A stretch of DNA of 64,000 bases from Panorpa germanica. Lineage: Eukaryota > Arthropoda > Insecta > Mecoptera > Panorpidae. The notes below the pieces were generated by a model, which saw nothing but the letters and a program-made list of their open reading frames with translations, searched no databases and had not been told where the DNA came from. The DNA lies in contig OY783209.1 of assembly GCA_963678705.1 (NCBI GenBank), positions 13,888,001-13,952,000 of the forward strand, given 5' to 3'. The position numbers were made by a program, and so were the translations under genes. Positions 47,601-59,215 of this stretch are shown piece by piece; the first letter of the stretch is position 1; every line of letters begins with the position of its first letter.

Positions 47601-50600
47601 CTCACGACCGCAGTTTTTCCCGTTCCACTTGCTAGCGAGCGTTGCAAGCATACGTACACTCAATGGAATAAATTATGGAGCGTTTTGAATGGTTGAACGT
47701 TGAAAAAATAAGGATTACGATAGTAGATTAAATAGCTCTGTAGCAAAATATCTACAAAGAAAATAGAAAGAAATATATTCTAAATGATAATGAACATTGT
47801 TTATTTATTAAGTTAGGTTATGGGATGAGGAAAAATGTTTAAATGTATTAAGCTGAATTAACATAATTACATAATAAAATAAAATTCAATAAAATATCTC
47901 TTTCCGAATCATATAAAGTAATTTTTTCTGTCATCGTTATCTTTAAGTTTTGCGTTATGTTTAAACATTGCGCCGAAATGCTCAACAAATACTACTACGA
48001 CACAACTTTTCAAATAGATCGTTGTGAGCTTGGCGTGACCGAAATACAGACGTCATCAACGAAAACGACCCTGGTCGCCATGTGGAACGGCTGAAATATT
48101 ATTTTGAAAGTTGTAAACGCTTAGTGTAACGCAGCCCATATATAATATACAGTCGCCCAAAGTATAAGAATGTTTGTTTCACTATGCAGCATAGCTAAAG
48201 AACTAGTTATACGATTGAGCTGAAATGCTGAATATAATATATTGTAACCTATAAATGTTCAAGTTTAAAAACTTTATTATTTTTAATTTTTACAACAAAT
48301 TATTTAGCAATTTTTTATTATATATTCATTGTTCCGGTACCTAGCTTAATCTTTAAACCGTAAAGTCGTTATTAGTCTAATGCCAGTTTTACACCAAAGA
48401 GACAGAAACAAAACCATGTTTTCTTTTATTTTAAAACAGTTCTGTTTTCCGAAAACAAACTGTTCACATTGAATAGACTGGTTTTGTTTCTAGTGTTTTT
48501 CTGTGTAATTATTATTAAAATTTAGTATCCCACAAATTATTGTGATGGCGATACATTTCTATTAAATTGCTGGTCTTATGTTTTGTGCACTGAATTCTGT
48601 ATTTATTTACAACTTCTCTTGGAACTAGCCAAATGATAAACAACAATAAAAACAAACGTGTTTTCTTTTGATCTTACCGACTCGTATGGGAATGTGTTTT
48701 GTTTACTAAAACAGTTTTTAAAGACAAAAATGTTTTAAGAACTGTTCAGTTTTTACAAAACATTGGTGTTTTTGTCCGAAAAACAGTTTTTATTCGTGTT
48801 TTGTTGTTTTGTCTCTGTGGTGTGAAATCGGCATAAGATTTTTATCTTGTGTAACTTTGTAGAAAAAATTGACTAAAAAACCGTACTTTTCTATAATAAA
48901 TTTTATAAAAAGAAAAGAATGTTGTTTGTATGTTGTTTGTACGTAGTGTATGTATGGAGTATTTGTCTATAGAATAATGTCTTTCGGTAGTCTGTACTTA
49001 ATTTTGAATGGCAGGCTGTCGTGTGTGTTTTGTCCCAGATTTTGTATTACTGTATTGTTATGTGTTTTTATAATTCTGTATAATTTTTCAGTTTGTTATT
49101 TAACTATGGTTTTGATGTATGATGTATAATTCGTCTTCTTATATAGCCGAGTTTCTGGATTCATGCAGGTCTAAGAGAGGATGTTTCTATAACCTATGAG
49201 AAGAAGTTTTCTATAACCGTTTTGCATAAATGTGGCGTGAATGTGTGCGTGAATTTCGATGATACAGCGCTACATCCTTTTTCAACGCGTGGATGGTCGT
49301 GGGTTTGTTGGCATAAACCTAAGACTTCAAAAAGAACCCTAAACAAAAAAGTAGCAATTCTGATCACCATGACGATAAATTAACGTAGTAAATGAATTAT
49401 TTCTCGTGCTGTATGGCATGCGGCACCGTCATGTTGAAACCACATGTCCTCCACATCAATATCTTGCTATTTAGGTACAAAGAAATTTAATATCATGTCG
49501 AGTTAACGAGCGCCACTTACTGTTATTACCTGACATCCACTTTTAAATATCGCTCAATAATAAAAACACGTTGCTCTATTGTGTAGTGCTCCATTTTTAA
49601 TAAACCTAAATTGTCAATTGTCTTTTTCTTTTCGTTGTTAACAATTTACAGCTTAAATGACACAACATTCAAATCTTGCAGAAAAATTTTGTCAAGCAAG
49701 AATATTTTTTAATAAGTTTATCAGAACCTTCGTTTTAAGGCATGTTAAATTAAAAAAAAAAAATTTAAATGTTAATTCATAACTTACATTTTATACTGAA
49801 AATGGTTGACGTTGAATCGTTATGTCTTTACTCAGCCGTCGGGGTTAGTGAAGCATGTATAATTTGTTTATAATTATTATAAAGCCTCAATGAGTAGGAA
49901 GGGGCTATGATGTGCGAAGAAGGGTCTGGATGGGAGACTAGCCTGGCCGTCATCGATGCAGATATTGGTGAGAGAAGAAAATTTATCAAATGATATTTTT
50001 TCAAAATGATGTTTTATAAGTGGTACAGGAGTACTAGAGAAAATTAATTTTCGTTCTCACTTACTGCAAATAACTTCATTTGTTTGCAATGATTCTGACA
50101 TGTCGATGATTAAGAAAATTCAAATTTTATTCGAAACTCAATTTCATTATGAATTTATTGAAAATCTGTTGTACCTTCTTTAATAGGAACCAATCATGTA
50201 TTATGGTGCTACTTCAATGGATCTAGCAGCTGTAGCCAATTACCATGAAGCGTTGCAGTTTGTTGAGACCTTCTTGGACAATACTACATGGCTATCTGGA
50301 GAACAAGTTACTCTGGCTGATTTTTGTTGTGTGTCAACCATTAACAGTTGTCAGTTATCTGTGCCAGTGTCAGAAAACAGGTTCGTTTTGTTACTTCATT
50401 GATTGTTTTTAATGCTAAGGTAAGTGATAAGGTAATGTAACCCACATAATGACGCTATGACGATATATACTGCCAACATTGTAGGAGATTGTCAGGCATA
50501 AGAAATAAGTTTACGGTGATGCAATAAATTAAATGAACAGTGCCTGTGATAAGAGATAATGATTGTAGATGTTACTTAATAATAATTATTGTTATTTTTA

Positions 50601-50765
50601 ATTACTTTTATTTATTAAATAAGTATTTTCAGATATCCAAAAATACTTGCATGGTTACAAAGGTGTAAGGCGCTACCATACTACAACGAAGTTAGCGAAC
50701 CCGCCCTAAATTCATGCGAGCAACAATATTTAAACACAATAACAAATTTACCAAAATCATTTTAG
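38672..50765 (+). CDS. Glutathione S-transferase, delta/epsilon-like
   Basis: Five exons: 38672-38821, 46779-46834, 47173-47317, 50187-50380, 50633-50765. They join in frame to 225 aa with TAG at the end, the usual length. Exon 1 begins MGVDKLVLHGFAECPSVRSV (thioredoxin fold start). Exon 3 carries HAISAYLVNKYGPPDCPLYP and FPRFRNLM. Exon 4 carries GATSMDLAAVANYHEALQF and WLSGEQVTLADF, the C-terminal helical domain. Oddities: Cys14 occupies the place of the catalytic Ser, the HT.P and ES glutathione-site motifs are not conserved in exon 2 or its junction, and intron 1 is 7957 bp and full of transposons. Exon 2 is the weakest call: 56 nt with correct phase and splice sites but poor similarity. 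The protein is cytosolic; insect relatives detoxify electrophiles or act in hormone synthesis. Confidence 0.83.
38932..39276. mobile_element. MITE, family with TIR atgggcttgtgtcc, short copy
   Basis: Inverted ends atgggcttatgtc and gaggacacaagcccat. The interior matches the outer parts of 9931-10610. Lies at the start of GST intron 1. Confidence 0.75.
39350..39860 (+). mobile_element. Helitron-like element, plus orientation
   Basis: This is the reverse orientation of the family at 36074 and 59216. It shares gaaatttggcatgtgtg, ttgaaattttatatat and ttggtcaaataacgaataaa and ends with CTAGT at 39857-39861. The terminal hairpin is degraded. Confidence 0.5.
39861..40603. other. GST intron 1 sequence with a repeated gcgttctcacg motif
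   Basis: Two direct occurrences of gcgttctcacg.{2}gcga (near 39970 and 40425) may belong to a MITE; inverted ends were not found. Otherwise AT-rich. Confidence 0.3.
40604..40870 (-). mobile_element. Helitron-like 3' end fragment
   Basis: Starts (plus strand) ctagcgtttaccctagt and shares caacttattcgttatttgac with the family. The hairpin has decayed. Confidence 0.5.
40960..41338 (-). mobile_element. LTR remnant of the family at 24105
   Basis: The minus strand has tatataaag (TATA), an AGTCAGT initiator-like repeat just after it, and ttaaataaagtccgta, in the same order as 24480-24740. It is interrupted at 41339 by the long-TIR element, and its remainder may continue at 44301. Confidence 0.5.
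41339..44300 (+). mobile_element. Long-TIR DNA element carrying a FEN1-like nuclease gene
   Basis: Terminal inverted repeats of about 726 bp (41339-42064 and 43572-44300) begin agaccagggtcga. ACTAT flanks both ends (41334-41338, 44301-44305). The 1.5-kb centre holds one broken gene, whose stop codon lies at the inner edge of the right arm. No DDE/DDD transposase, reverse transcriptase or helicase was seen. XPG-type nucleases are reported in Academ transposons, but the 5-bp duplication and arm length do not obviously fit, so the superfamily stays open. Confidence 0.88.
42085..43582 (+). pseudogene. FEN1/XPG-like nuclease with cysteine-rich tail, transposon-borne
   Basis: The frame is pieced from six or so segments. 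Nuclease-like signatures in order: VFDGYP (about 42410), AEEDADADII (about 42660), VVGQDIDLLVLL (about 42733) and FLHCFSGCDKTSGFAGKGK (about 42890). These resemble the acidic clusters and the GCDY..I.GIG-type helix-hairpin of FEN1/XPG nucleases. A later stretch contains LPPTEGAAEQHCYRAYYQ and DWGWK. The last 80 codons form a Cys-rich zinc-binding-like module, CCSCETGCNSLKCGCRKHG. A frameshift near 42377 and stops near 42562, 42694 and 42946 inactivate it. Similar proteins are abundant and uncharacterised in arthropods. No ATG is evident, so the start is nominal. Confidence 0.7.
44345..44590 (+). repeat. Fragment related to the TIR element at 48381
   Basis: ccggtttcacaccaaatagacagttgcataaaac and a second partial copy at 44489 share the cggtttcacacca terminus of the 48381-48833 family. 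No matching right end was found. Confidence 0.45.
45097..45357. mobile_element. MITE with cagtaaaca termini, copy 2
   Basis: Starts ccagtaaacaattgaac and ends tccaaaatatttactgg; interior as at 35396. Confidence 0.8.
45600..46530 (-). mobile_element. Non-LTR retrotransposon fragment (RT C-terminal region)
   Basis: Minus-strand blocks run in gene order: YLDRKGLDLNTEKTKMMVFQK, then VGLMLDRCKPGYMVMEEVKM. They correspond to the C-terminal half of an insect LINE reverse transcriptase. It is broken by frameshifts and lies in GST intron 1. Related to 18370-18960 and 1395-1720. Confidence 0.65.
47567..48137. mobile_element. MITE with TIR gggtgcgtt.cactaagc
   Basis: Left end gggtgcgttccactaagc and right end (reverse complement) gggctgcgttacactaagcg. 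571 bp, no frame, lies in GST intron 3. Confidence 0.7.
48381..48833. mobile_element. TIR element with TAA target duplication, PIF/Harbinger-like
   Basis: Ends tgccagttttacacca and (reverse complement) tgccgatttcacacca continue as inverted repeats rich in aaaac blocks. TAA flanks both sides (48378-48380, 48834-48836). 453 bp, non-coding. Confidence 0.65.
49140..49620 (-). pseudogene. DDE_3-type (mariner-like) transposase remnant
   Basis: The minus strand begins MEHYTIEQRVFIIERYLK near 49592, an N-terminal helix-turn-helix start. It then jumps to DVEDMWFQHDGAACHTARE (the second catalytic Asp region, FQ.DGA..H.A) and, after stops, VYANKPTTIHALK. The first catalytic region is deleted. Lies in GST intron 3. 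Confidence 0.75.
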
Positions 50766-50888
50766 GTATAAATAGCCCGAGAACGTTACACTTTTACCTG
50801 ACATGAGGGCCGGTAGTTCTAATTTTTGAATATGTTTTAAAGTTAGGGCTGTTAATGAAAACTCCAAGTTATCCAACACGGGAGACGT

Positions 50889-51035
50889 TGGCGTGCGCCG
50901 CCATCTTGAAAAAATGGCAGCCAAAACGGTTGTCTTACAGGGACGGATATTAAAAATATTTCAATTTTAAGCTCAATTTTTTATGTTTATTTAATAAACC
51001 GTTTTAGGCAGCCATTTTTTCAAGATGGCGACGTG
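50889..51035. repeat. Inverted repeat forming a ~40-bp-arm hairpin downstream of the GST gene
   Basis: gccgccatcttgaaaaaatg is mirrored by cattttttcaagatggcgac; the arms extend through aaaacggtt/aaccgtttt. The loop edge contains AATAAA (50993), the nearest polyadenylation-type signal after the GST stop. Confidence 0.8.
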
Positions 51036-51589
51036 TGCATATGTTGCAAAAAATCTACTAATTAATCGAAGGAATAAGTAAAATATTTTTTTTTGACAAA
51101 ATGCCGGCTTATCAAAAAAATAATTATCGATTTTTGACCAAAATTTTGATCTTAAATTGTTTATAAAAAAAAATAAAAATTTTCGGTGAAAAAAGCCTTC
51201 GATTAATTACTAAAAAATATACTTAAGAAACTTGTGTTAAAATTTGAGACTGATCGGTTCAGGCGTTTTTGAGAAATCTTTTTATTTTATTGATATATTG
51301 ATTTTAAAAACACATTTAAAGTTTCAAAAGCACAATACATAGAGTAAAAAAAATGTTTTTCAACTTACATAACTTCGAAAATAATCGCCGGATTGATTTA
51401 AATTTTTTTGTGTGTGTACTTAAATACATGTACATTACGAAAATGAAATAAAAAAAAATATTTTTGTTGAAAATATTAACTGTATACTTAAGACTTTCAG
51501 CACTTATTATATCACGAATTGTTTCCTTTCATTAATTAATCCTTCCTATTATTACTTCCTATTATTTTAAATAAGCATAATTGAAAAAG

Positions 51590-53438
51590 CGTCAGCTGGA
51601 CGGAGTTGTTCTTGTTCTGAAATATTACATGAAGAATGGGGTTGTGCAGGCCAAATCAGACCTAATCTTGGATATTTATTAGAACTACTTAAGAAAGCAG
51701 AACTTTTTTGAGCTGCTGATTATGTATCTATTGATTTCCTAAAAGGTCTGTTATTGTTATTTATTTCGCTTACACTTACTATATTACACTTTTTTTTTGT
51801 TCACTTTTGTATAGGACAACCTGCAGTTCGACTCACACACGGACCAGTTGCAGCTGTCGATATTAATATAAGTGCACACCATGCAAGTGCTTTGAATGTT
51901 CAAAATAATCAGTTAGTATATTCTTCAATGAATGTACAACTTGAATGAACAAAACACTAATTTAATTTCTTCTGTACCTGATATAAGTGCTTTAAATGTA
52001 CAAGCTAGTGAAAGGATATTGTATTTACCAAATTTAAGTAGTCTAAATGTACAAAGTACGGATTCAATGAATTCAACATTTTCAAATGTAAATATTTCAA
52101 ATACTCAAAATAGTGAAGTATTCACTGCATTGCCAGATATAAGTGCACTTAATGTGCAATAGGATTTATATACTCCTTTGGTTTCAACAATAAGCGTTTG
52201 TACAAATTTACCTCATTTGCCTTACAATAATATCTCAGAATATACAAATCATTTTGACGAAACCTGTTACAAACAGAGGTCGAGGAAATTAGGATCTGGA
52301 GCATTTGGGACCGTTTATTTAGCATTTAACTTATTAGGTGCGAAAGTTGCTATAAAGAAAATGCATAATGAGAATCATATGATGGATAAAGAATTTGCCA
52401 AAAGACAATTTAAAAATGAGGTTGAAATGATGTTCAAATATGAACATAACAATTTATTAAATCTATTGGGTTATTCTTGTGATGGAAGGTGGTTGAAAAA
52501 TAAAGATGAATCTTTGCTTTTTAAAAATAGATTAATCATAGCTCTGGGATGTGCTAAAGCAATTGATTATCTACACAATGGTTTAGATACACCATTAACC
52601 CATCGAGACGTTAAATCTGCAAATGTTTTACTGGATCATAATAATGAAACAAAGGTATGTATTTCAGATTTAGTTTGAAGCGTGATGTAGCAATTATATT
52701 TTTAATAAAAAATAATGTTTTTTAACTCAGCGACTTTGGATTTGTGAAAAAGACTACTAACACCTCTGGGTCACGGACTGCTACTGGCATTATAGGAACA
52801 ACGCCATATAGGCTATATGGCACCAGAAGCATTAAGAGGAGAAATGTCAGTAAAGTAAGATTGCTTCAATTAACACCATAACTATTATTGGAACTTATTA
52901 CAAGTTTGTCACCAATGGATAAAGAAAGGCATTGGAAGGATCTATTAAATATACAACAGTTCATTAAATATTATAATTCTATTAAATTTACCATAACTCT
53001 CAGTAAACAATTTGGTGAAGTGTCCTATTTAGTGACGTTTCTATCATTATTTCACTTCAATTATATTTCGCATCAACTTTATCTTCATTTGTATTCCGAC
53101 AGGTGGAGTAATTTCGCCATTTGTAGCCGATAAAGAAGACATTTTATATGAAAGACTGTGAGAAACTGAACTATAAATGAACTATTTCATGACAAAAAAA
53201 TCATGACGCATATTCAATATGATGTCAAAGTGACTCCAAAATGTTTACTGGGCTCCTTAAATTTATTTTATAGGTAACATATAAAGAAGAATATATTGAA
53301 ACTCTACCTGATGGTATTGTTAGGTTGGTAGATAGATCAGCAGAAGATTGGATCAAGGAAGCCAAAGCCTTATATGATATTTCTTGCAAAGACATTTTAC
53401 ATAATGTTTCTAACTTAGTATTACTTAGTGTTAAATAA
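51590..53438 (+). pseudogene. IRAK4/Tube/Pelle-like kinase pseudogene
   Basis: Death-domain-like part: SWTELFLFCEILHEEWGC-type residues, with an in-frame TGA near 51709. An apparent intron (51746-51812) and then a repeat region with ISALNVQ-type units (four or so) follow. Kinase part: KLGSGAFGTVYLAF glycine loop, VAIKKMH lysine, HRDVKSANVLLD catalytic loop, DFGFVKK, YMAPEALRGEMSVK. The segment after the hinge (LVYE..PNGSL in relatives) is missing. Breaks include a frameshift near 51945, TAG at 52159, frameshifts near 52665 and 52805 and a MITE at 53001-53252. The C-terminal residues SAEDWIKEAKALYDIS follow the MITE. Relatives act downstream of Toll/IL-1 receptors. Retained intron-like gaps suggest a decayed duplicated gene rather than a retrocopy. 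Confidence 0.8.
53001..53252. mobile_element. MITE with cagtaaaca termini, copy 3, inside the kinase pseudogene
   Basis: Starts cagtaaacaatttggtgaag and ends tgactccaaaatgtttactg. It separates the kinase C-lobe from the C-terminal tail. Confidence 0.85.
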
Positions 53439-53490
53439 TTAATTTTAATTAATTAGTATTAGTATTAAAGGTAAGATAATTATATTTATA

Positions 53491-53700
53491 CTAGCATTTA
53501 GCCCGTCGCAAAGCGACGACTATGGGCTATGGGTTTCAATAATATAATTTGTTATTTTCATTTTAAAATTTAATTCCGTTTCTAAATTTAAATATAATTA
53601 TAATATTGCACAAAATATAGTTTTGCGTTTTATATATTATTGTAAACTTCTTAAAATTTGGGGATTCCTTTATGGAATTTAAGTAAATTTATAAATTGCA
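53491..53700 (-). mobile_element. Helitron-like 3' end fragment
   Basis: The plus strand shows A then ctag, followed by cccgtcgcaaagcgacga. On the minus strand this is a gtcgc-ttt-gcgac hairpin, then CTAG-T. Confidence 0.6.
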
Positions 53701-54021
53701 ACGCCTGATCAGATGCAACCACTTATACATTTATTTTGTGTAAATATAGCTGCATGATGATCAGGCGTTGAAAATAAAGTCTGCTTTATTTGGGATGAAA
53801 CAAGAATATACTCTTGTTAGAATTGATAAACATGTTGTATTTTTCATTTTAGCGAAAATAAATTTAAAATTCATGGACATCATATAAAATCCAGAATCGC
53901 TTAGATATTTAAAATATAATGAAGCAGTTCTTCGTTTAAGAGCATAATGAAGATAATTGTATTAAAGAAATGTATTTTTCTTTTAGAAAATATGTCCAAC
54001 AGTTTCAAACTATTTAAAATC

Positions 54022-54354
54022 TTAATATATATAAATTACGTGTCACTGCATCTCTCCGCGATGGACTCCTAAACTACTTAACCGATTTTAATCAAATTTG
54101 TACACCGTGTCCAGTTTGATCCAACTTGAAAGATAGGATAGCTTACATCTCAATTTATTTATCTTATTGCTAATTATTTGTCTATTAATTATCTGTATAT
54201 GACATATGGCATCGGGCGACGATGATGGCGACATCTGTTGACTAGATTGAGTAAATATTCTGTTTAGTAAATCGAAATCTGTTGACTAGATTGAGTAAAT
54301 ATTCAATAGATGGCGCTACGTTAGGCACAGCAACGCGTGGCCGGGACAGCTAGT
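54022..54354 (+). mobile_element. Helitron-like element, second family
   Basis: Contains ctccgcgatggactcctaaa and aactacttaaccgatttt, blocks common in insect Helitron-like repeats. Ends gcgtggccgggacagCTAGT. An internal duplication of gttgactagattgagtaaatattc is visible at 54236 and 54287. Its 5' end is approximate. Confidence 0.5.
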
Positions 54355-54359
54355 AATTT

Positions 54360-55550
54360 ATAAAAAATCTAAGCTGCTGTAAGTGATAACTATTGAAGAG
54401 TACCTTAAAATACATATGGTTATACATTATTTATTCTAAGATGACGTCCACATTTATTTGCGCTACAGGTGTATGCAACCTAAATAACACTATGCATATT
54501 CACTTTTTTATAAATTTGTATTTAACTTTTGGAATTTATGTACTATCAAACCTAATGATAATATTCACGTTTAAAGGTAATGAAATTTGTATATATCAGC
54601 AACAGGCTTGAATAAATTATTTGTTTTCTCTAATGTTAATTGAAATATCTTTCAATAATTACCAAAATTGCTTCTTTTACCAATATTTATATTTCTAAAT
54701 CTTGAAATATGTTTGCATTGAATGGCTTAATATATATGCCAAATCTCAATCAAAATCAAGCAAAAAGTGCCCATTTTTTTACAGTATTTTACAAATTACT
54801 GGTTTCTAGGAAATGATTTATTATTTATTATACATAAAATTATAAAGACCTAATTTCTTATGATACTATTAATAGTAAAGGATTTTATATAAAATCAGTG
54901 ATATAAATATAAATAATATATATAATGTACTTGCTAACAACTGTTAAAGAAATAAAATATAAATATATAGATATATCTGTCCATAGAGAGATATATTTAT
55001 TATGATTTTTGTTTTCTTCCGTGTTTGAATGAATGAATTAAATAGAAACCAGTTTTTACCAATGCTACACGTTCGTATAAACATTCGGACAATTATGAGG
55101 AAATCCAGTAAACATATTAGTTTCTTTTAAGGTCATTCCAATTTCATACATGAATACCTCGCTAAAATAGTTACATTGCTAATGTTATTTAGTACAAAGT
55201 ATATACGAACTTTATTAAGAGAATGAATATTATTAATTACAATTTTATAGTGGAAACAATTGTGATTTTTTTAACTATATTTAATATCGGTAACTTCATA
55301 CTTGCTTGAAATGTACTCTATATAAATAGTAAATTCAAATTTATGTAGAATTAAAGTCTTAGCAAAAACATTAATTAACAAAATTTTGTTGTAGACACCT
55401 ATATATATATATATATATAATTCTCATGCTTTGGTAAGCAGACAAGACAGTGTGTTTACACTGCTAAATTGTATGATGATCAGGCGTAACAATATGCTAT
55501 TTATGTTGCAGCTCTCCCAAACTCTTAATTTAATGAACTACAATGTTCTT
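54360..55550. other. AT-rich stretch without recognisable gene
   Basis: Includes a short TA microsatellite at 55400-55419; nothing else was recognised. Confidence 0.4.
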
Positions 55551-55554
55551 TTAC

Positions 55555-55716
55555 CTTGTAATGCATTACATTTTTATAACAATTTTTAGAGTTTTTATTT
55601 AATACATGTTTGAAAATCAGATCCATAGATAATGCTACGTCCTGTATTCTGCCACCACAACTATCTAATGGAGTATATACTTTAGAGACAACGACTGAAT
55701 TGGGTTGTGAACTCAT
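55555..55716 (-). CDS. Possible first exon of an unrecognised gene
   Basis: ATG at 55716 (minus) opens MSSQPNSVVVSKVYTPLDSC, then GGRIQDVALSMDLIFKHVL, and reaches YK followed by a GTAA donor-like site at 55554. Without splicing the frame stops 10 codons later. The composition looks like real coding sequence and is not low complexity. No downstream exon could be identified to the left. Family unknown. Confidence 0.3.
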
Positions 55717-55859
55717 TTTTTTGAAGTCGATTTTGTAATTGATTATTGAAATAGATGTTAATGAATATATATTGGCGTTTTTATTTTTTTTAATTATCAT
55801 AAATTGATGGAAATATAGCTGCTTGAAATTTGAATTGCAGTGTTGCCGCTAAATCTATT

Positions 55860-58490
55860 AGTAAATTTTGACGTCACTTCTTAGGCACCACAGTGACTCA
55901 ATTAAAAATATGTTGTCTATGGTAATGGTTGCTTCTAGTACGCATGCGTTAGCTTTAAAAAGACTAATAAATAATATATTTTATTTTTTCTTCATTACTC
56001 GCTTAATATATTAAAACTTTATGTGTTGATAGAAATGTTTGACATTTCATTTATAAATACACAGTATATATGCTTGACATACTAATATTTTAATATGGAT
56101 ATAAAGTGAATAAACATTTAAAAAATGTAAGTAAATATATGCATGTACATTAATTTTAATTATTTAATTACTTATATTTAAAAAAAACCATGCAAACATG
56201 TTTGTTATGTTCTACATTTATTGATTCTAGGTAGAAGAAGACGCAGAAAATTTGGTGAAACACAAGTTAATATATCTTAGAGTTAAGATATATTAATTAA
56301 GTTATTTTATTAAAATATAAAAAGGTATAGTTCCTTATATTTTTTACTGCCAACCTAATTATTAACATGTTAAGGTTTCCAACCACCTAGTGCCAAAGCT
56401 AATGAAAAAAATGAGCAAGGAAGATGTATTGACAACAATTAAATTGCTCCTTTGCGAGTGCATATAGAAAGAAATATAAGACGTGTGAACTATAAGACCG
56501 TATAAGACAATTTTAAAACCAAATTCTACGATACATCACAATTTACTTTCCTCTATTGACTGATGTTCAATACCCCATAATAAAGTCTGTTACCTGCTCT
56601 ATAAATAAATAGTTTGTACATATTATTTTAATTACTTTTATTTTTTCTACAAAATAAATTACCTGAAATTTAAATGTGTCATTACTATTAATTGAATTAA
56701 TATTGCAAGTAAGTTTTTTCTTTTATTGATTACCCATTAATTCTACTTCTTTGTGATATATATGATTAAAATTATGAGTAAAAAATTAAAATTTATTTAA
56801 TTGGCTTTGTTAATAATAATTTAATGAATTTGCAGTACCCTCCAGCTCAGTTCAATAAATTATGTATACAAAATTATATTATTCCTATCAGTTACATTTT
56901 TCGTACAAAAAAACAATGTTATTGAATTATTTAAATTTTATATTTAATATAATAATTGCTTTATTAAGAATCTATTTAGTCTTGTATATATTTCTCCTCC
57001 TCTATGTCAATAACAAATGCAGTTACTTTTTCTATCTTCTCAAAGTCTGTAGAAATAGCAGAAGTGGAATACAAATAATTGAAGGTCGAGTGGTCTCAGA
57101 CACATTCCGCAGATCTGAACTTCTATTTTAAATATTTTGGAAACAACTTAAGTTATGGAAACCTGTTTCTCCAAATTACGGCCACTCTTCATTGCTTCCG
57201 TATCTCTAGTTTTTGTACAACCTATCAGTTGATTTACTAATTGATTTATGATTTATCTGTTGATTAACTAATGCTCCATCAGGTGTTTTGCAGCGAAATG
57301 CCTCATATATTTTTGATTCAACCAACAATGGGCTATTACTTTGGTCATGGCCAGACTGCATGTGGATGCTTGCATACTATTTGCTGCAAAATCAATAAAA
57401 TTATTATTTTTTCTACATTCAATTATTAATTGATGTAGAGACAATTTAAATGTATCACTAGATCAATTCTATGTTAAAATAGAGGGTGTTATAAATACGC
57501 TTACCTTCAATATGTCTCAATAATAGTCTCTACATAGTCAGATACGTCGTATGTCTTCCTACGTCTACTACATGGAATTCTCTACTAATTATATCTTTCA
57601 CAAGACTAAAATTTTGTGAACCAACAGAAGCTAATCGTGGTTTTACCCAGTAACACTCAATTTCTGTAGGGATGATTGTTCCTTTTGCGGTGGATCCAAA
57701 ACAGAAAAGCCAATGCATGTTTACACCCACCTTAAATAACAATAAATAAAAATTATAAATATATATATAAACAATATTTGTATTTATTATTTGTAATTAA
57801 ATATTCTCACCTAAAGCTGCAGTACAACAGTAATTAGTTCCACCACATAATTTTTAATGTTTATACGATGTTCTGGACATATTTCAGCCTGAAATACTTT
57901 TATTACCTTGGAGTTGGAGCTGGAGTTTTACACATACAATGGCAGAATCTCCATAACTTTCACATGAAAAACTGTAAATAAATAGAATGTTTCGTATTTT
58001 AGAATACAGTTTATGATTTAATATTTTCAGTTTAGTATAACATTCCATGCGAGACATTCATATTTTGAGGTTAAGTTGTTCCAAACCCCAGAGTATGAAG
58101 AACAATTTATTAAAAACAAACAAATAAAATTTATATAATTACCTTTGCTCCTTAGCACCACTTGTTTTGGGGGAACTAAATCTAGAATCTCTTGTTAAAA
58201 AAGTTATTAACATATGTATATGTGTCAACTTTAGGAAGAGATTCTGAATTAGCCTTTTCAAAGTTGTTTAACTTCATTATTATTACAAACAAATAAAATC
58301 TGTAACCAAATTCTAGATTGTACCACGTGCAATACTTATATTTGTGAAGAAAAAACAATGTTTATTAACTGAAAAATCACTGTGTTATGAGTTTCACATT
58401 TTATTTTGTTTACTTCAGCCATTTTAACTATATAAATATGTCATCTCTTTTCCAACCTGTTGTAAGAAAGAAATGGCAATATAATGTCGG
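55860..58490. other. AT-rich stretch with no gene I can support
   Basis: Several short frames occur (for example 57530-57742 minus, with CYWVKPRLASVGSQNFSLV), but none could be tied to a family with confidence. Confidence 0.35.
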
Positions 58491-58494
58491 TGTA

Positions 58495-59085
58495 GAAGGA
58501 AACGAAACGTTGCATTAAACGAAACGAAATCGGTGCATGTTAATTTCACCAACAAAAGGACTAATTACATTCCGGTACTAATAAATGACCAAGCTATTCC
58601 GTATGCGAATACAGCAAAGTATCTAGGAATGACTTTAGATGACAAACTTCGTTGGAAGGCTCACGTAAAGAAAAAGAGAGATGAACTGGGAATAAGATAT
58701 AAGAAAACGTGCCGGATAATGGGACGCAAATCCACATTAACCATACACAACAACCTGATGCTGTATAAGCAAATATTGAAACCAGTTTGGACATATGGAA
58801 TTCAGCTATAGAGCTGTATTAAGAAATGCAACATCACATGCATTCAGACTTTCCAAAATAAAGTTCTGAGGAACATAGTGAATGCACCATGGTATGTCCG
58901 CAATAGCGATATACATAGGGTTTTAAAGTAACTACAGTAGCTGAAGAAATTACGAAAATTGCAAGAAAACACGAGCAACGTCTCCAACACCATGTCAACA
59001 TGGAAGCGTTTCACCTGTTGCACACGGATGGACTGACAAGGAGATTAAAGAGAACTAAGCCATTTGAGCTAGTATGATGACCGAC
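58495..59085 (+). pseudogene. Jockey-clade LINE, C-terminal fragment
   Basis: Reads VHVNFTNKR, then ANTAKYLGMTLDDKLRWKAH, LYKQILKPVWTYGIQL, NAPWYVRNSDIHR and RRLKRTKPFELV before a double stop near 59080. This is the characteristic end of Jockey-type reverse transcriptase proteins. Stops at 58809 and frameshifts near 58930 break it; the catalytic domain is absent. Confidence 0.85.
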
Positions 59086-59215
59086 AGAAAAAGAGTTTCA
59101 ACAATGATTAATACTTTGACTCAAAAGTATTACCATTATTAAAATTAAATAGAAAAAACGTTATTAGATAGTTATTATAAACTAGTTATAACAATATAAT
59201 AGGTACTAGCTTTTA

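Noticed and set aside
57530-57742. Minus frame of 70 codons (YWVKPRLASVGSQ...)
   Set aside because: Vaguely like transposon-linked proteins, but I could not name a family; kept only as a note.
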